DNA of 64,000 bases, taken from the NCBI GenBank assembly GCA_949289215.1, contig CASENC010000024.1:1-64000 (forward strand), given 5' to 3'. This DNA comes from an uncultured Bacteroidales bacterium. GTDB lineage: Bacteria; Bacteroidota; Bacteroidia; Bacteroidales; Muribaculaceae. Made by a program: the position numbers and the translations under genes. Below the pieces are notes generated by a model that made no database searches, was not told where the DNA came from, and was given only the letters and a program-made list of their open reading frames with translations. Below, in pieces: positions 42,949-51,456 of this stretch (the first letter of the stretch is position 1; each line of letters opens with the position of its first letter).

Positions 42949-43821
42949 ATGAGTAAAAAATTCTTTGCCATAATCACATTACTGTTATCCACAATTGCCG
43001 TAAATGCAGCTTCACAACAATGGATGCGTTTCCATTGCGAAAAGGACACCGCCGTCATAAACCAATTGCTTAAAAGCGGGTATGACAGCAAAATCATCGA
43101 CCCCGGCAAGCTGATGGCATTCTATGGCAACAAACTTTTAGGCACACCATACGTTGCTCACACGCTTGAATGCGATGAAGGTGAAGAATTGCTTACGATA
43201 AATATCGAGGAACTCGACTGCACCACTTTCGTGGAAACACTTTACGCCCTTACTCGCACCACGCTCAACGGCCGCTATTCATGGCGCGATTTTGCCAACA
43301 ACCTTGAAAGCATAAGATACCGCAACGGCCAAATCGACGGTTATGCCGGACGATTGCATTACATAAGCGACTGGATTATCGACAATGCACACCGCGGGCT
43401 GGTTACCGAAATCACATCGTCGATACCCGGTACACGATATGAAACAAAAACTCTCGATTTCATGACTTCGCACCGCGACCTGTATCCGGCCCTTGCCGAC
43501 AGTGCCACATTTGCACAACTGAAATCGTTTGAAATCGCATACCGCTCCCACAGATTCCCTTACATTAACAAGAACTCGGCCGGCTCAAAAAAAGTTACCG
43601 AAAAATTAAAAAACGGTGACATAATAGCATTAGTCACAAAAACCGACGGCCTTGACGTTTCGCACATGGCAATCATTGTCGCCGATGAAAAGGGCGTTTT
43701 CCATATGCTTCATGCCTCATCGGCCCAAAAAGAAGTGATACTTGAAAATGACGACTTGAAAGAGACATTGCGACGCAACCGCAGTTGCTCTGGAATACGT
43801 GTAATCAGAATTAAGGAATAA
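42949..43821 (+). CDS. DUF1460 protein, probable exported murein amidase/peptidase
   Basis: 290 residues from the ATG at 42949, which starts a signal peptide (KKFFAIITLLLSTIAVNA). The longer open frame upstream overlaps the promoter region and is rejected. DUF1460 is an NlpC/P60-related fold; IEELDCTTFVETLYAL (about 93-108) holds the likely catalytic Cys and DVSHMAIIVAD plus FHMLHASS the His region. Members act as N-acetylmuramoyl-L-alanine amidases or similar. Divergent from manC and the two muropeptide enzymes. Confidence 0.87.
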   Translation: MSKKFFAIITLLLSTIAVNAASQQWMRFHCEKDTAVINQLLKSGYDSKIIDPGKLMAFYGNKLLGTPYVAHTLECDEGEELLTINIEELDCTTFVETLYALTRTTLNGRYSWRDFANNLESIRYRNGQIDGYAGRLHYISDWIIDNAHRGLVTEITSSIPGTRYETKTLDFMTSHRDLYPALADSATFAQLKSFEIAYRSHRFPYINKNSAGSKKVTEKLKNGDIIALVTKTDGLDVSHMAIIVADEKGVFHMLHASSAQKEVILENDDLKETLRRNRSCSGIRVIRIKE

Positions 43822-43827
43822 AAAATT

Positions 43828-44478
43828 ATGGAGAACTTTGGCTGCCTCTTCGATGTTGACGGCGTGATTATCGACAGCGAAACACAATATTCAGCTTTTT
43901 GGAACGAAATTGAAAGCATATATCCCACCGGAATACCCGGTTACTCGATGAAAATAAAAGGCTCGACATTACCGGTAATTCTAAACCGATATTATGCTTC
44001 CGAGGCAACAAGGCAAGATATTTTGCGCCGCCTTGAACAATTCGAGGACACCATGCCTTTAGGCATATTTCCGGGTGTCATCGATTTCTTGGACGAACTA
44101 AAAGCCGCCAAGATACCTTGTGCCATAGTCACCAGCAGCACACGCGCCAAAATGGAACGCCTGCACTCACTGCACCCCGAATTATGGCAATACTTCACAA
44201 GCATAATCGACGGAGACATGGTAACCCATCCGAAGCCCGACCCCGAATGTTACCTGAAAGGTGCGGCGTCGATAAATCTCAGGCCGACACAGTGCGTGGT
44301 ATTTGAAGACTCTATCAACGGCATCAAAGCAGGCAAGGCTGCCGGCTCATATCTTGTGGCTCTATCCACCACACTGCCTGCCGATACTTTAAAAACAATG
44401 GAACCCGACATGATTATTCCATCATTTGCCGGATTCCACGTTTCGACGTTATTAAGCAAAGGCATTAACAAGCCTTGA
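43828..44478 (+). CDS. HAD-superfamily hydrolase (beta-phosphoglucomutase-like)
   Basis: 216 residues, HAD subfamily IA. Motif I LFDVDGVIIDSE (6-17, Asp nucleophile and Asp+2), motif II VTSSTRAKME, motif III/IV with KPDPECYLKGA and VFEDSINGIKAGKAAG. Probably a sugar phosphatase or phosphoglucomutase-like enzyme; substrate unclear. Starts 6 bases after the DUF1460 stop; its 3' end overlaps the nadC end by 14 bases, convergent. Confidence 0.92.
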   Translation: MENFGCLFDVDGVIIDSETQYSAFWNEIESIYPTGIPGYSMKIKGSTLPVILNRYYASEATRQDILRRLEQFEDTMPLGIFPGVIDFLDELKAAKIPCAIVTSSTRAKMERLHSLHPELWQYFTSIIDGDMVTHPKPDPECYLKGAASINLRPTQCVVFEDSINGIKAGKAAGSYLVALSTTLPADTLKTMEPDMIIPSFAGFHVSTLLSKGINKP

Positions 44479-45313
44479 AACTCATATCCAACCCTTTCAC
44501 CGAATGGGTAAGCGCACCCACCGAGATGTAATCTACACCACACTCGCCATATTGGCGCAAATTGGCAAACGTTATACCGCCCGACGACTCGGTTTCATAA
44601 CGACCGCCAACCATCTCCACAGCCTTCTTGGTTAATTCGGGAGTGAAATTGTCAAACATTATACGGTCAACGCCTCCAAGGTCGAGAACCTGTTGCAATT
44701 CATCGAGATTGCGCACCTCGATTTCAATCTTCAAGTTCTTGCCCGTACGCTTCAAGTAATCGTGGCACTTATTGATTGCATTGGCAATTCCACCGGCAAA
44801 ATCCACATGATTGTCTTTCAGCAAAATCATGTCAAACAAGCCTATGCGGTGATTCATGCCACCACCTATCTTCACTGCTTCCTTTTCAAGCAATCGCATT
44901 CCGGGAGTAGTCTTGCGAGTATCCAGCACCTTGGTTTTCAAGCCTTTCAATTCCTCCATATACTTATGCGTCACGGTTGCGATGCCGCTCATGCGCTGCA
45001 TTATGTTAAGCATCAACCGCTCGGTTTGCAACAACGACTGCACACGGCCTTCCACCTCGAAAGCTATATCGCCCGGTTTCACGTGAGCACCGTCACCAAT
45101 GAAAACCGTCATTTTCAAATCCTTGTCAAAACGGTCAAACACCATGCGGGCAATCTCCACTCCGGCCAAAATGCCTTCTTCCTTTACCACAAGATGCGAT
45201 TTCCCCATCTCGTCGGCAGGAATGCAGCACAATGTAGTATGGTCTCCATCGCCTATGTCCTCGGCAAAAGCCAAGTCGAGCAATTCATCTATAAGTTCTT
45301 CTCTTGTCTTCAT
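44465..45313 (-). CDS. nadC: Nicotinate-nucleotide pyrophosphorylase (carboxylating)
   Basis: 282 residues. Converts quinolinate and PRPP to nicotinate mononucleotide in de novo NAD synthesis. Visible: DTRKTTPGMRLLEKEAVKIGGG (in outline, about 138-158), HRIGLFDMILLKDNHV, IEIEVRNLDEL and ESSGGITFANL. Typical length. No nadA or nadB is adjacent. Monocistronic with promoter at 45348-45377. Confidence 0.97.
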   Translation of the reverse strand: MKTREELIDELLDLAFAEDIGDGDHTTLCCIPADEMGKSHLVVKEEGILAGVEIARMVFDRFDKDLKMTVFIGDGAHVKPGDIAFEVEGRVQSLLQTERLMLNIMQRMSGIATVTHKYMEELKGLKTKVLDTRKTTPGMRLLEKEAVKIGGGMNHRIGLFDMILLKDNHVDFAGGIANAINKCHDYLKRTGKNLKIEIEVRNLDELQQVLDLGGVDRIMFDNFTPELTKKAVEMVGGRYETESSGGITFANLRQYGECGVDYISVGALTHSVKGLDMSFKAC

Positions 45314-45347
45314 AATATTCTAAAACAATTTCTTATTTGTTGTGTTG

Positions 45348-45377
45348 CAAAGTTACTGCAAAAAAACCAAACAGCAA
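45348..45377 (-). promoter_or_regulatory. Promoter of nadC
   Basis: Minus strand TTG (45377-45375), 19-base spacer, TAACTTTG (45355-45348); 34 bases before the ATG. Confidence 0.65.
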
Positions 45378-45384
45378 CCATTTT

Positions 45385-46863
45385 TCATGCCTCGTCGGCA
45401 CCGGGAGCCGAAGATGATTGCTTGCGGTTTTCCGATATAACCAGCAACTTATCACCGGCGTGCAATTCAAGGCTGCCATTGGGTATCATAAATTCATTTC
45501 CACGCTTAACGAGCATCACAAGTGTGCCGGCCGGAAGGTTCATGTCGGCAAGCCGGTTGCCGTCGAGCAAATCTTCGGCCGAAAGTGTCACATCACGTAA
45601 TTGAGTATCTATCTCCTCGGGAATTTCCACGCCAAACTCGCTGCCCTCTCGCTGCAAAGGCAGGTCGAGCTTTAACCATCGAGCCACGGTAGAAATAGTC
45701 ATGCCTTGCAACAATAATGACAACAGTGTTATGAAAAATACTACATTGAACACCGAGTCGGCACCGGGAATGTTTGCCACAACCGGATAAGTGGCAAAAA
45801 TAATCGGTACTGCTCCTCGCAACCCTACCCACGACACAAACAAGCGAGCCTTGCCGCTCATTTTCCTGAATGGCAACAGACAGGCAAAAACGCTCAACGG
45901 ACGAGCCACCACTATCATAAACACGCCTATTAGCAACGCGCTGCCTGCCATGCCCAACATTTCATGAGGATTAACCAGCAATCCGAGCGACAGAAACATG
46001 ACTATTTGCACAAGCCACGTAAGCCCGTTCATGAAAGTATTGATTTCCTTGCGGTTAACTAATCGTGCATTGCCTACTATCACACCAGCTATATACACGG
46101 CAAGGTAACCGTTGCCTTTTACCAAATCGGTGAGTGTAAATGTCACAAAAACAAGGCTGAGCAACAAAATGGAATACAACGATGCATTCGACAAATTCAC
46201 TTTATTTATCAGCCAAACGCTGAACTTGCCTGCCGCATAACCTATCACACCGCCAAAAAGGAATTGCAACCCCAGGTCGCGGGCGACTATGCCTAAACTC
46301 CAATCGCCACCGCTGCCTATTACTTGAATTAAAACTATGGTAAGCATATAGGCCATGGGATCGTTACTGCCGCTTTCAAGTTCAAGCATCGGCCGCAGGT
46401 TATACTTCAGGTTCATGCGTTGAGAACGCAACAAGTTGAACACCGATGCCGAGTCGGTTGATGACATTGTGGCGGCAAGCAACATCGACGTAAGCAGGCT
46501 TAACTGTATGCTTGTACTGCTCCAACCCGAAATGTAATAGATAAACAATCCCGTGAGGACTGTGGTGAGCAGCACTCCTACAGTCGATAGCAATACCCCT
46601 TGCACAAGTACGGGCCTCACTTCGCTGATTTTGGTGTCCATACCGCCCGAGAACAGTATGATGCTCAATGCCATCATGCCTATCAGCTGCGCATCTTCGG
46701 CACTGTTGAACTGAATTCCAAGCCCGTCACTGCCGAAAAACATTCCTATAAGCAGGAACAAGAACAATGTGGGTATTCCAAACTTGTAGCCGGCCTTACT
46801 TATCAAAATACTGATGAATATCAATACCGACCCGATTAATAGAAAATTTTCGGCTGTAATCAT
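45385..46863 (-). CDS. Potassium/proton antiporter (NhaP2/CvrA-like) with TrkA-C domain
   Basis: 492 residues. About 12-13 membrane helices of the CPA1 family (residues 5-395), with LELESGSNDPMAYML (conserved ESGSNDP site, about 162-176) and FVSWVGLRGAVPIIFATYP (about 343-361). A cytosolic tail has a TrkA-C (RCK_C) domain (about 405-485; MNLPAGTLVMLVKRGNEFMIPNG..). Such proteins exchange K+ or Na+ for H+ and are gated by ligand binding to the tail. 24 bases after the C_GCAxxG gene. Confidence 0.92.
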   Translation of the reverse strand: MITAENFLLIGSVLIFISILISKAGYKFGIPTLFLFLLIGMFFGSDGLGIQFNSAEDAQLIGMMALSIILFSGGMDTKISEVRPVLVQGVLLSTVGVLLTTVLTGLFIYYISGWSSTSIQLSLLTSMLLAATMSSTDSASVFNLLRSQRMNLKYNLRPMLELESGSNDPMAYMLTIVLIQVIGSGGDWSLGIVARDLGLQFLFGGVIGYAAGKFSVWLINKVNLSNASLYSILLLSLVFVTFTLTDLVKGNGYLAVYIAGVIVGNARLVNRKEINTFMNGLTWLVQIVMFLSLGLLVNPHEMLGMAGSALLIGVFMIVVARPLSVFACLLPFRKMSGKARLFVSWVGLRGAVPIIFATYPVVANIPGADSVFNVVFFITLLSLLLQGMTISTVARWLKLDLPLQREGSEFGVEIPEEIDTQLRDVTLSAEDLLDGNRLADMNLPAGTLVMLVKRGNEFMIPNGSLELHAGDKLLVISENRKQSSSAPGADEA

Positions 46864-46887
46864 GACTTTACTTTTATGATGTCTCCC

Positions 46888-47376
46888 TTATTCTTTTTCG
46901 GTATATCCGTTACGCTCGTTAAGCATTTCGGCATAAATGCGGCAACCAAGGCCCACCATGCCCACGCATGGCCGCTTGCGGTAATATTCGTTGGTGCGGG
47001 CACTCGGCATGGTACTTTCTTTCACTCCGGGTTTCAACCCAAGCAACTCGGCACATATCAATGAGCCGGTTTCCTGCTTGAACCTGGCGGCAAGGTCCTG
47101 CACCAATTGGTAATTGTCGCCTCTGCCTTTAAGGTCGCCGGCAACCACCGACCCGTTTTCAAGCCCTGCAAGCAGGAACATCCCGTTGGCTCCGCCGCAA
47201 GTCAGCCTCATGCGGCCTATGCCGGCACCAAACGATGCCGAGACGCGCAATGCCATATCCTCGCTCAATCCATACACATCGGCAAAAGCCAATACCACCG
47301 ATTGAGCACAATTATACCCTTTCTTGAAATTCTCCATTCCGCGCCGTTCGCGCTCTTCAACATCTAATTTTTCCAT
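46888..47376 (-). CDS. C_GCAxxG_C_C family redox-type protein
   Basis: 162 residues. KKGYNCAQSVVLAF holds the first conserved Cys (about 22); RLTCGGANGMFLLAG holds the C-G-(A/G)xxG motif (about 80); later Cys residues are in SLICAELLG, KRPCVGMV and LGCRIYAEM. The family is thought to be a membrane- or metal-associated redox protein; function is unproven. Start overlaps the glycosyltransferase stop by one base. Confidence 0.9.
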   Translation of the reverse strand: MEKLDVEERERRGMENFKKGYNCAQSVVLAFADVYGLSEDMALRVSASFGAGIGRMRLTCGGANGMFLLAGLENGSVVAGDLKGRGDNYQLVQDLAARFKQETGSLICAELLGLKPGVKESTMPSARTNEYYRKRPCVGMVGLGCRIYAEMLNERNGYTEKE

Positions 47377-48515
47377 TATGCTTGTTTTCCTAATACTTTC
47401 TTATAAACGTCCATTGTATTCTTTGCTATCGATTCGCGTGTAAACCGGTTTGCATGGCTATATCCCTGTTCAATCATCGACTTGCGCAGCCTGTCATCGC
47501 TCAAAATCTCACCAATTGCCGTTGCCATTCCGGCTTCATCGTCGGGGTCAACATAACGGCTTCCCTCGCCCCCGGCCTCTTCAAGGCACGACCCTGTAGC
47601 AGCCACCACAGGAACGCCGCAGCATAAAGCCTCAAGGACTGGTATGCCGAATCCCTCGTAACGCGACGGATATACAAATACAGCCGCCGACTGGTACACC
47701 GCAGACAAATCGTTGAAATGTATCTGCCTGAACAAGACATTGCTGCCAAGATTATACTTAGCAACATATTCTTTCACTTTTTGGGCATAGCCGGTTTCCC
47801 GGCCCACTATCACAAGGGGCAAAGCCATGTTACCCATGACCCTGAGAGCCTTCACCGCAAGCAGCACATTCTTGCGCTCCTCGACCGTACCCACATATAG
47901 CATGAATTGCCCCTCGGGCAGATTGTATTTTTCCCTCACCGATGCCAATTCCTTTTGGCTGCGCTCAACCCTGAACCCATCGTCGCATCCCTGGTACACC
48001 ACATCGATTTTATCGGCACTGATACCATAGCTTCTCACTATGTCACGCTTGGTGCATTGGCTCACGGCAATTATGCGGTCGCTGTTTTCACACGCCCGCC
48101 TGAACTTGTAATCATATATAAGCCTGTCGGCCGGCTTGTAACAATGCGGATAATATAAAAATATCAAGTCGTGAATGGTTACAACCGTTGGCACTGTGTT
48201 ATGCGAAAGCGGCAATTCGTTGCTGAGCCCGTGGAAGATATCAATCCCGTCTCGACTGTAATCTCGCACTATGCCACTACCCACACGCCACAGCCCCGAC
48301 AGCATCCTGTCGATGCCTCGTTGCGGACCTGCAAGATTTATGTTTTTCCGACTTAGTAACGGTTCAAGCCGGTTGTTATATCGCAATTTAGGGGCATACA
48401 ACACATATTCGTTTTCGGGATAATATTCCGAAAGCACATCCACAACAAGCCTGCTGTAATTGCCCAGCCCGGTCTTGTTGTTCACTGCACGCTTGGCGTC
48501 AAATCCTATCTTCAT
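47376..48515 (-). CDS. Glycosyltransferase family 4 (GT-B)
   Basis: 379 residues from MKIGFDAKRAVNNKTGLGNY (48515); an in-frame extension upstream runs through the promoter and is rejected. N-terminal acceptor domain (GLGNYSRL, VTIHDLIFLYYPHCY, SDRIIAVSQCTKRDI); C-terminal GT1/4 domain with MLYVGTVEERKN, VFVYPSRYEGFGIPVLEALCCGVPVVAA (E-x7-E motif, in outline). Probably glycosylates a surface polysaccharide or lipid. First gene of the unit with the C_GCAxxG protein and the antiporter. Confidence 0.93.
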   Translation of the reverse strand: MKIGFDAKRAVNNKTGLGNYSRLVVDVLSEYYPENEYVLYAPKLRYNNRLEPLLSRKNINLAGPQRGIDRMLSGLWRVGSGIVRDYSRDGIDIFHGLSNELPLSHNTVPTVVTIHDLIFLYYPHCYKPADRLIYDYKFRRACENSDRIIAVSQCTKRDIVRSYGISADKIDVVYQGCDDGFRVERSQKELASVREKYNLPEGQFMLYVGTVEERKNVLLAVKALRVMGNMALPLVIVGRETGYAQKVKEYVAKYNLGSNVLFRQIHFNDLSAVYQSAAVFVYPSRYEGFGIPVLEALCCGVPVVAATGSCLEEAGGEGSRYVDPDDEAGMATAIGEILSDDRLRKSMIEQGYSHANRFTRESIAKNTMDVYKKVLGKQA

Positions 48516-48542
48516 TGTCTGGGTTGAGCTATGTAGTTTCCG

Positions 48543-48550
48543 CAAAGTTA
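48543..48550 (-). promoter_or_regulatory. Promoter -7 box of the GT4 operon
   Basis: Minus strand TAACTTTG, a full match, 27 bases before the ATG at 48515. No clear -33. Confidence 0.55.
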
Positions 48551-48574
48551 CGCATAATTCGGGAGTAATACACA

Positions 48575-48607
48575 TAAAAAAGCCCCGTACAATCACTGCA
48601 GGGGACT
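48575..48607 (-). terminator. Intrinsic terminator upstream of the GT4 operon
   Basis: Minus strand stem AGTCCCCTGCA / TGTACGGGGCT followed by TTTTTT. It ends transcripts coming from the methyltransferase gene (stop 220 bases upstream) or from the candidate small RNA promoter at 48743-48750. Confidence 0.8.
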
Positions 48608-48826
48608 TTCTCATAAACGATATTTACAGAATGTATTGCGATTGTCAATACACCATTTTCTCGTATTAACCAACTCGTATTAGAAGGTGTGAAGTATCAA
48701 GCCTTTATTATTGAAAATATAGAACTCGGTTTTATTACGTTGCAAAATTAAATCCCGATTATTACAAACCGGTAACAATCCCGTTAAAATAGCAATACAA
48801 ATGCCTGCGCATATTTCTTATTCTCA
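48608..48826. other. Intergenic region between methyltransferase and GT4 genes
   Basis: Together with the promoter and terminator to its left, this gives more than 300 bases without a gene. It is A/T-rich, has no convincing ORF, and contains one minus-strand TAATTTTG box (48743-48750) pointing to the terminator. It could encode a small RNA of about 160 bases or be only the 3' UTR of the methyltransferase gene. Confidence 0.4.
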
Positions 48827-49645
48827 TTATTGTATTTTATAGCCGAGCAATGAACTGAAACGATAGCATAACCGTGGTATCCTGCCAAGGATTTGACCAA
48901 AGAAAAATCCCCACCTGTGCCGAAAAAATTTCATATAGTTTGCCTGGTCGATAAGCCGCAGTGCTGGCTCCCAACGTTCAACTTCATGCCCGTCGTCTAT
49001 CCCCGATAAGATGCGGGCCTGCTGCCGCTTCATCGAATCGGGTTTCACGCCACGCTTGCTCATCATTGTACCGCACACGTCAAACCACAATTCACCTCCG
49101 CCGAAGCGCATGGCTATATTATGCAAAAACCACCGCACCTTCACCACAGGAAAATACATAAGCACACCTTCGGCTACAAATATGAAGTTGCAATCCCGGT
49201 GTACATCGCGCAACTCATCCATCCACCCGGTTTCGAGCAACGATGCCGCAATGTAACAATCATCAGGTTGCTCGGGAATGAATTCACGGCGCAAAGCAAT
49301 GACTTCAGGCAAATCGAGTTCATAAAACATAGCGCCAGTATCACAGCCTATGCGTTGATAGCGCGTATCAAGCCCACAACCCACATTGACGACGACCGTT
49401 TTCTCATGTGATGCGACAAAACGCCTCACGGCATCATCAAAATACCGGCCTCGCACCAGACACCCGACTTCACTCAACGGTGCCCTGTCGAACTGTGAAT
49501 AATCATACTCGATACTTTCCACAATGCGTTCCGCAGCCTTGTCGTCAAGAATGGGATTTTTGCGGTGACTCTCTTTGGCACGCATATAAAGCGGTATCAG
49601 CAGCGTCTCGGCCACAACACTCTTAAATTCATGTTTTTGTTTCAT
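48827..49645 (-). CDS. Class I SAM methyltransferase, leucine carboxyl methyltransferase (LCM) family
   Basis: 272 residues from MKQKHEFKSVVAETLLIPLYMRA (49645). The SAM-binding motif is TVVVNVGCGLDTRYQRI (about 80-96), followed by YELDLPEVIALRREFIP and FVAEGVLMYFP (post-I and motif III). This belongs to PF04072, whose bacterial members methylate small-molecule carboxyl or hydroxyl groups, often in secondary metabolism; substrate not known. Monocistronic with its own promoter. Confidence 0.88.
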   Translation of the reverse strand: MKQKHEFKSVVAETLLIPLYMRAKESHRKNPILDDKAAERIVESIEYDYSQFDRAPLSEVGCLVRGRYFDDAVRRFVASHEKTVVVNVGCGLDTRYQRIGCDTGAMFYELDLPEVIALRREFIPEQPDDCYIAASLLETGWMDELRDVHRDCNFIFVAEGVLMYFPVVKVRWFLHNIAMRFGGGELWFDVCGTMMSKRGVKPDSMKRQQARILSGIDDGHEVERWEPALRLIDQANYMKFFRHRWGFFFGQILGRIPRLCYRFSSLLGYKIQ

Positions 49646-49704
49646 ATTTCTTTTATTATTAATGAACATTCTTCGATTCGTTCATGAAAAAAAGACTTTA
49701 TCTG

Positions 49705-49735
49705 CAAAAGTATCATACCGCTACTTCACCGGCAA
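49705..49735 (-). promoter_or_regulatory. Promoter of the LCM methyltransferase gene
   Basis: Minus strand TTG (49735-49733), 20-base spacer, TACTTTTG (49712-49705); 60 bases before the ATG. Confidence 0.6.
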
Positions 49736-49775
49736 TCCCCATTAATAGGTATTTCAAACATTGCCATATACCAAC

Positions 49776-49817
49776 AAAAAAAGGTTGCCGCCTCCAAGCA
49801 ATCGGGAAACGGCAACC
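49776..49817 (-). terminator. Intrinsic terminator after the beta-helix lipoprotein gene
   Basis: Perfect 8-bp stem GGTTGCCG / CGGCAACC (49783-49790, 49810-49817), then TTTTTTT on the minus strand, 31 bases past the stop at 49848. Confidence 0.88.
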
Positions 49818-49847
49818 ACAAGTTGTTGCGTATTTCTTCAGTATCGA

Positions 49848-51395
49848 TTAATAATCGGTGTTGTTAGGATCGAAGTTTGTCCAACCGTCCATCCAGTTGT
49901 CATCGGCGGCAAAAGCTCCAATGTAGCTTACATTGTCCATGCCGTCAACTCCTTCAAACGAAGCGGCTGTCAGCAACGGGCTGCCTGCTTGCGGCATATA
50001 GCCGGCACCTATATTGTCGGGATCGGAAAGCATCAGCGAAGAAGCATCATCATATACTTTATTACCCGATTGCGACAAGAAGTAAGTGTGAGAATAAGAT
50101 ACTTGATTTGCATCGATTACCGTATCGTTAACAGCATCGTAAAGGACATCTTCATATATGCCGTTGAAATCACTGCCAAGAATATCCATACCGGCAAACC
50201 AAACGTTTTGTACCTTTACAGTACCGTTCTTTGCCATGTCAACAGTGTTGCCGCGCTGACCGTCGATGATGATACCAACGGGGAAACCTACTGCTACCGA
50301 ATTGTGGCAGTTCAAGCGGCTGCCGCGACGAATTTGCATGGCCGACTGGAATTGGCCGAGGGCAGAACCGTTATTCGGGAAGTAATCACCACCGTTGATG
50401 AATTCATTGGCAGTATTTGCAAAATTGTCACGACCGCACGGGCCTACGAAAGTAACATTGCTGAATGTGCAAGTGGTATAAGGCTCGATATCGGCACCAT
50501 CGCTGCAGTTATCCGACTCAAAACCATTCGACCTTGAAGTATCGGCAATGCGGGGATCTCGGAATGACAGACAGAACTGAACGTTTCCGCTGAAACCGTT
50601 GTCGGTATCGAAATCATCGTCCCAACCCCTATAAGCAATAAGATACTTGCAATCGACAGTACCGCCAAACCACTCGAACGAATCGTCGTTGCTGAACGAT
50701 ACCTGAACATGGTCGATCTTTGTGCCACTACCCACCGAACCGAGTGTCAATCCGTTGATTTCCTGATCGGTTTGGAAAGGATAACCGGCAAACTCGATGC
50801 GAACATAGCTCAATACACCCGAGTTGTCGTCGTCGATGCTACCACCGTGATGACTGCGCGGGCCACCTTCGATTTGCATATCATCCTGGTTGTTGCGAGC
50901 CTGGCCGCAGATGATTACACCACCCCAGTCACCCGGCTTGCGTTGTCCTTTCGGTGAATTAGAAGTGAACACAATAGGTTCGGTTGCCGACCCTTGGGCA
51001 ATCAACTTACCGCCTTTTTCAACGATGAGCGATGCCATTGTGGTCTTGTCGCCCTTGATAACCGTACCCGGTTCTATGGTCAATTGCGCTCCGTTGGCTA
51101 TATACACCCAACCTTTAAGCAAATATGTTCCTTTTTTAAGCGTTTGGTTGCCGGTAAAAACAAAATCTTTATCGCCATTACCAATAACAGTTCCTTCAGG
51201 ATTTTCAGTACCATCTTCGTTAAACAATAGGTGATCACAGCTTACGGCACCATTGTCTGTTCCCCACACATAATCACCTTCACCGGGTTCCTCGGTTCCC
51301 GGACCCGAAGGTTTCTCCTCATCATCACTACAAGACACCGAGAACATAGAGATACCGGCAATGAGTGCATAAACAAAATAACTTTTAAACTTCAT
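49848..51395 (-). CDS. Surface lipoprotein with parallel beta-helix-like repeats, partner of a TonB receptor
   Basis: 515 residues from the ATG at 51395. Lipoprotein signal peptide (MFSVSC, Cys22) followed by SDDEEKPSGPGTEEPGEGD, an acidic/Pro surface-export tether. Residues 60-150 have strand-turn repeats (ANGAQLTIEPGTVIKGDK, IVEKGGKLIAQGSATEPIVFTS) typical of right-handed beta-helices, followed by GGVIICGQARNN, Asp-rich loops (DNSGV, WDDDFDTDNGF) and SNGFESDNCSDGAD. The Asp-rich loops may bind metal. It follows the TonB receptor by 61 bases and probably works with it. Confidence 0.82.
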   Translation of the reverse strand: MKFKSYFVYALIAGISMFSVSCSDDEEKPSGPGTEEPGEGDYVWGTDNGAVSCDHLLFNEDGTENPEGTVIGNGDKDFVFTGNQTLKKGTYLLKGWVYIANGAQLTIEPGTVIKGDKTTMASLIVEKGGKLIAQGSATEPIVFTSNSPKGQRKPGDWGGVIICGQARNNQDDMQIEGGPRSHHGGSIDDDNSGVLSYVRIEFAGYPFQTDQEINGLTLGSVGSGTKIDHVQVSFSNDDSFEWFGGTVDCKYLIAYRGWDDDFDTDNGFSGNVQFCLSFRDPRIADTSRSNGFESDNCSDGADIEPYTTCTFSNVTFVGPCGRDNFANTANEFINGGDYFPNNGSALGQFQSAMQIRRGSRLNCHNSVAVGFPVGIIIDGQRGNTVDMAKNGTVKVQNVWFAGMDILGSDFNGIYEDVLYDAVNDTVIDANQVSYSHTYFLSQSGNKVYDDASSLMLSDPDNIGAGYMPQAGSPLLTAASFEGVDGMDNVSYIGAFAADDNWMDGWTNFDPNNTDY

Positions 51396-51456
51396 GTTGT
51401 TTTGATTTTTGAAAATGTTTAACAAGTAATTATATTTCTCTCTTTTATAATAGTAG

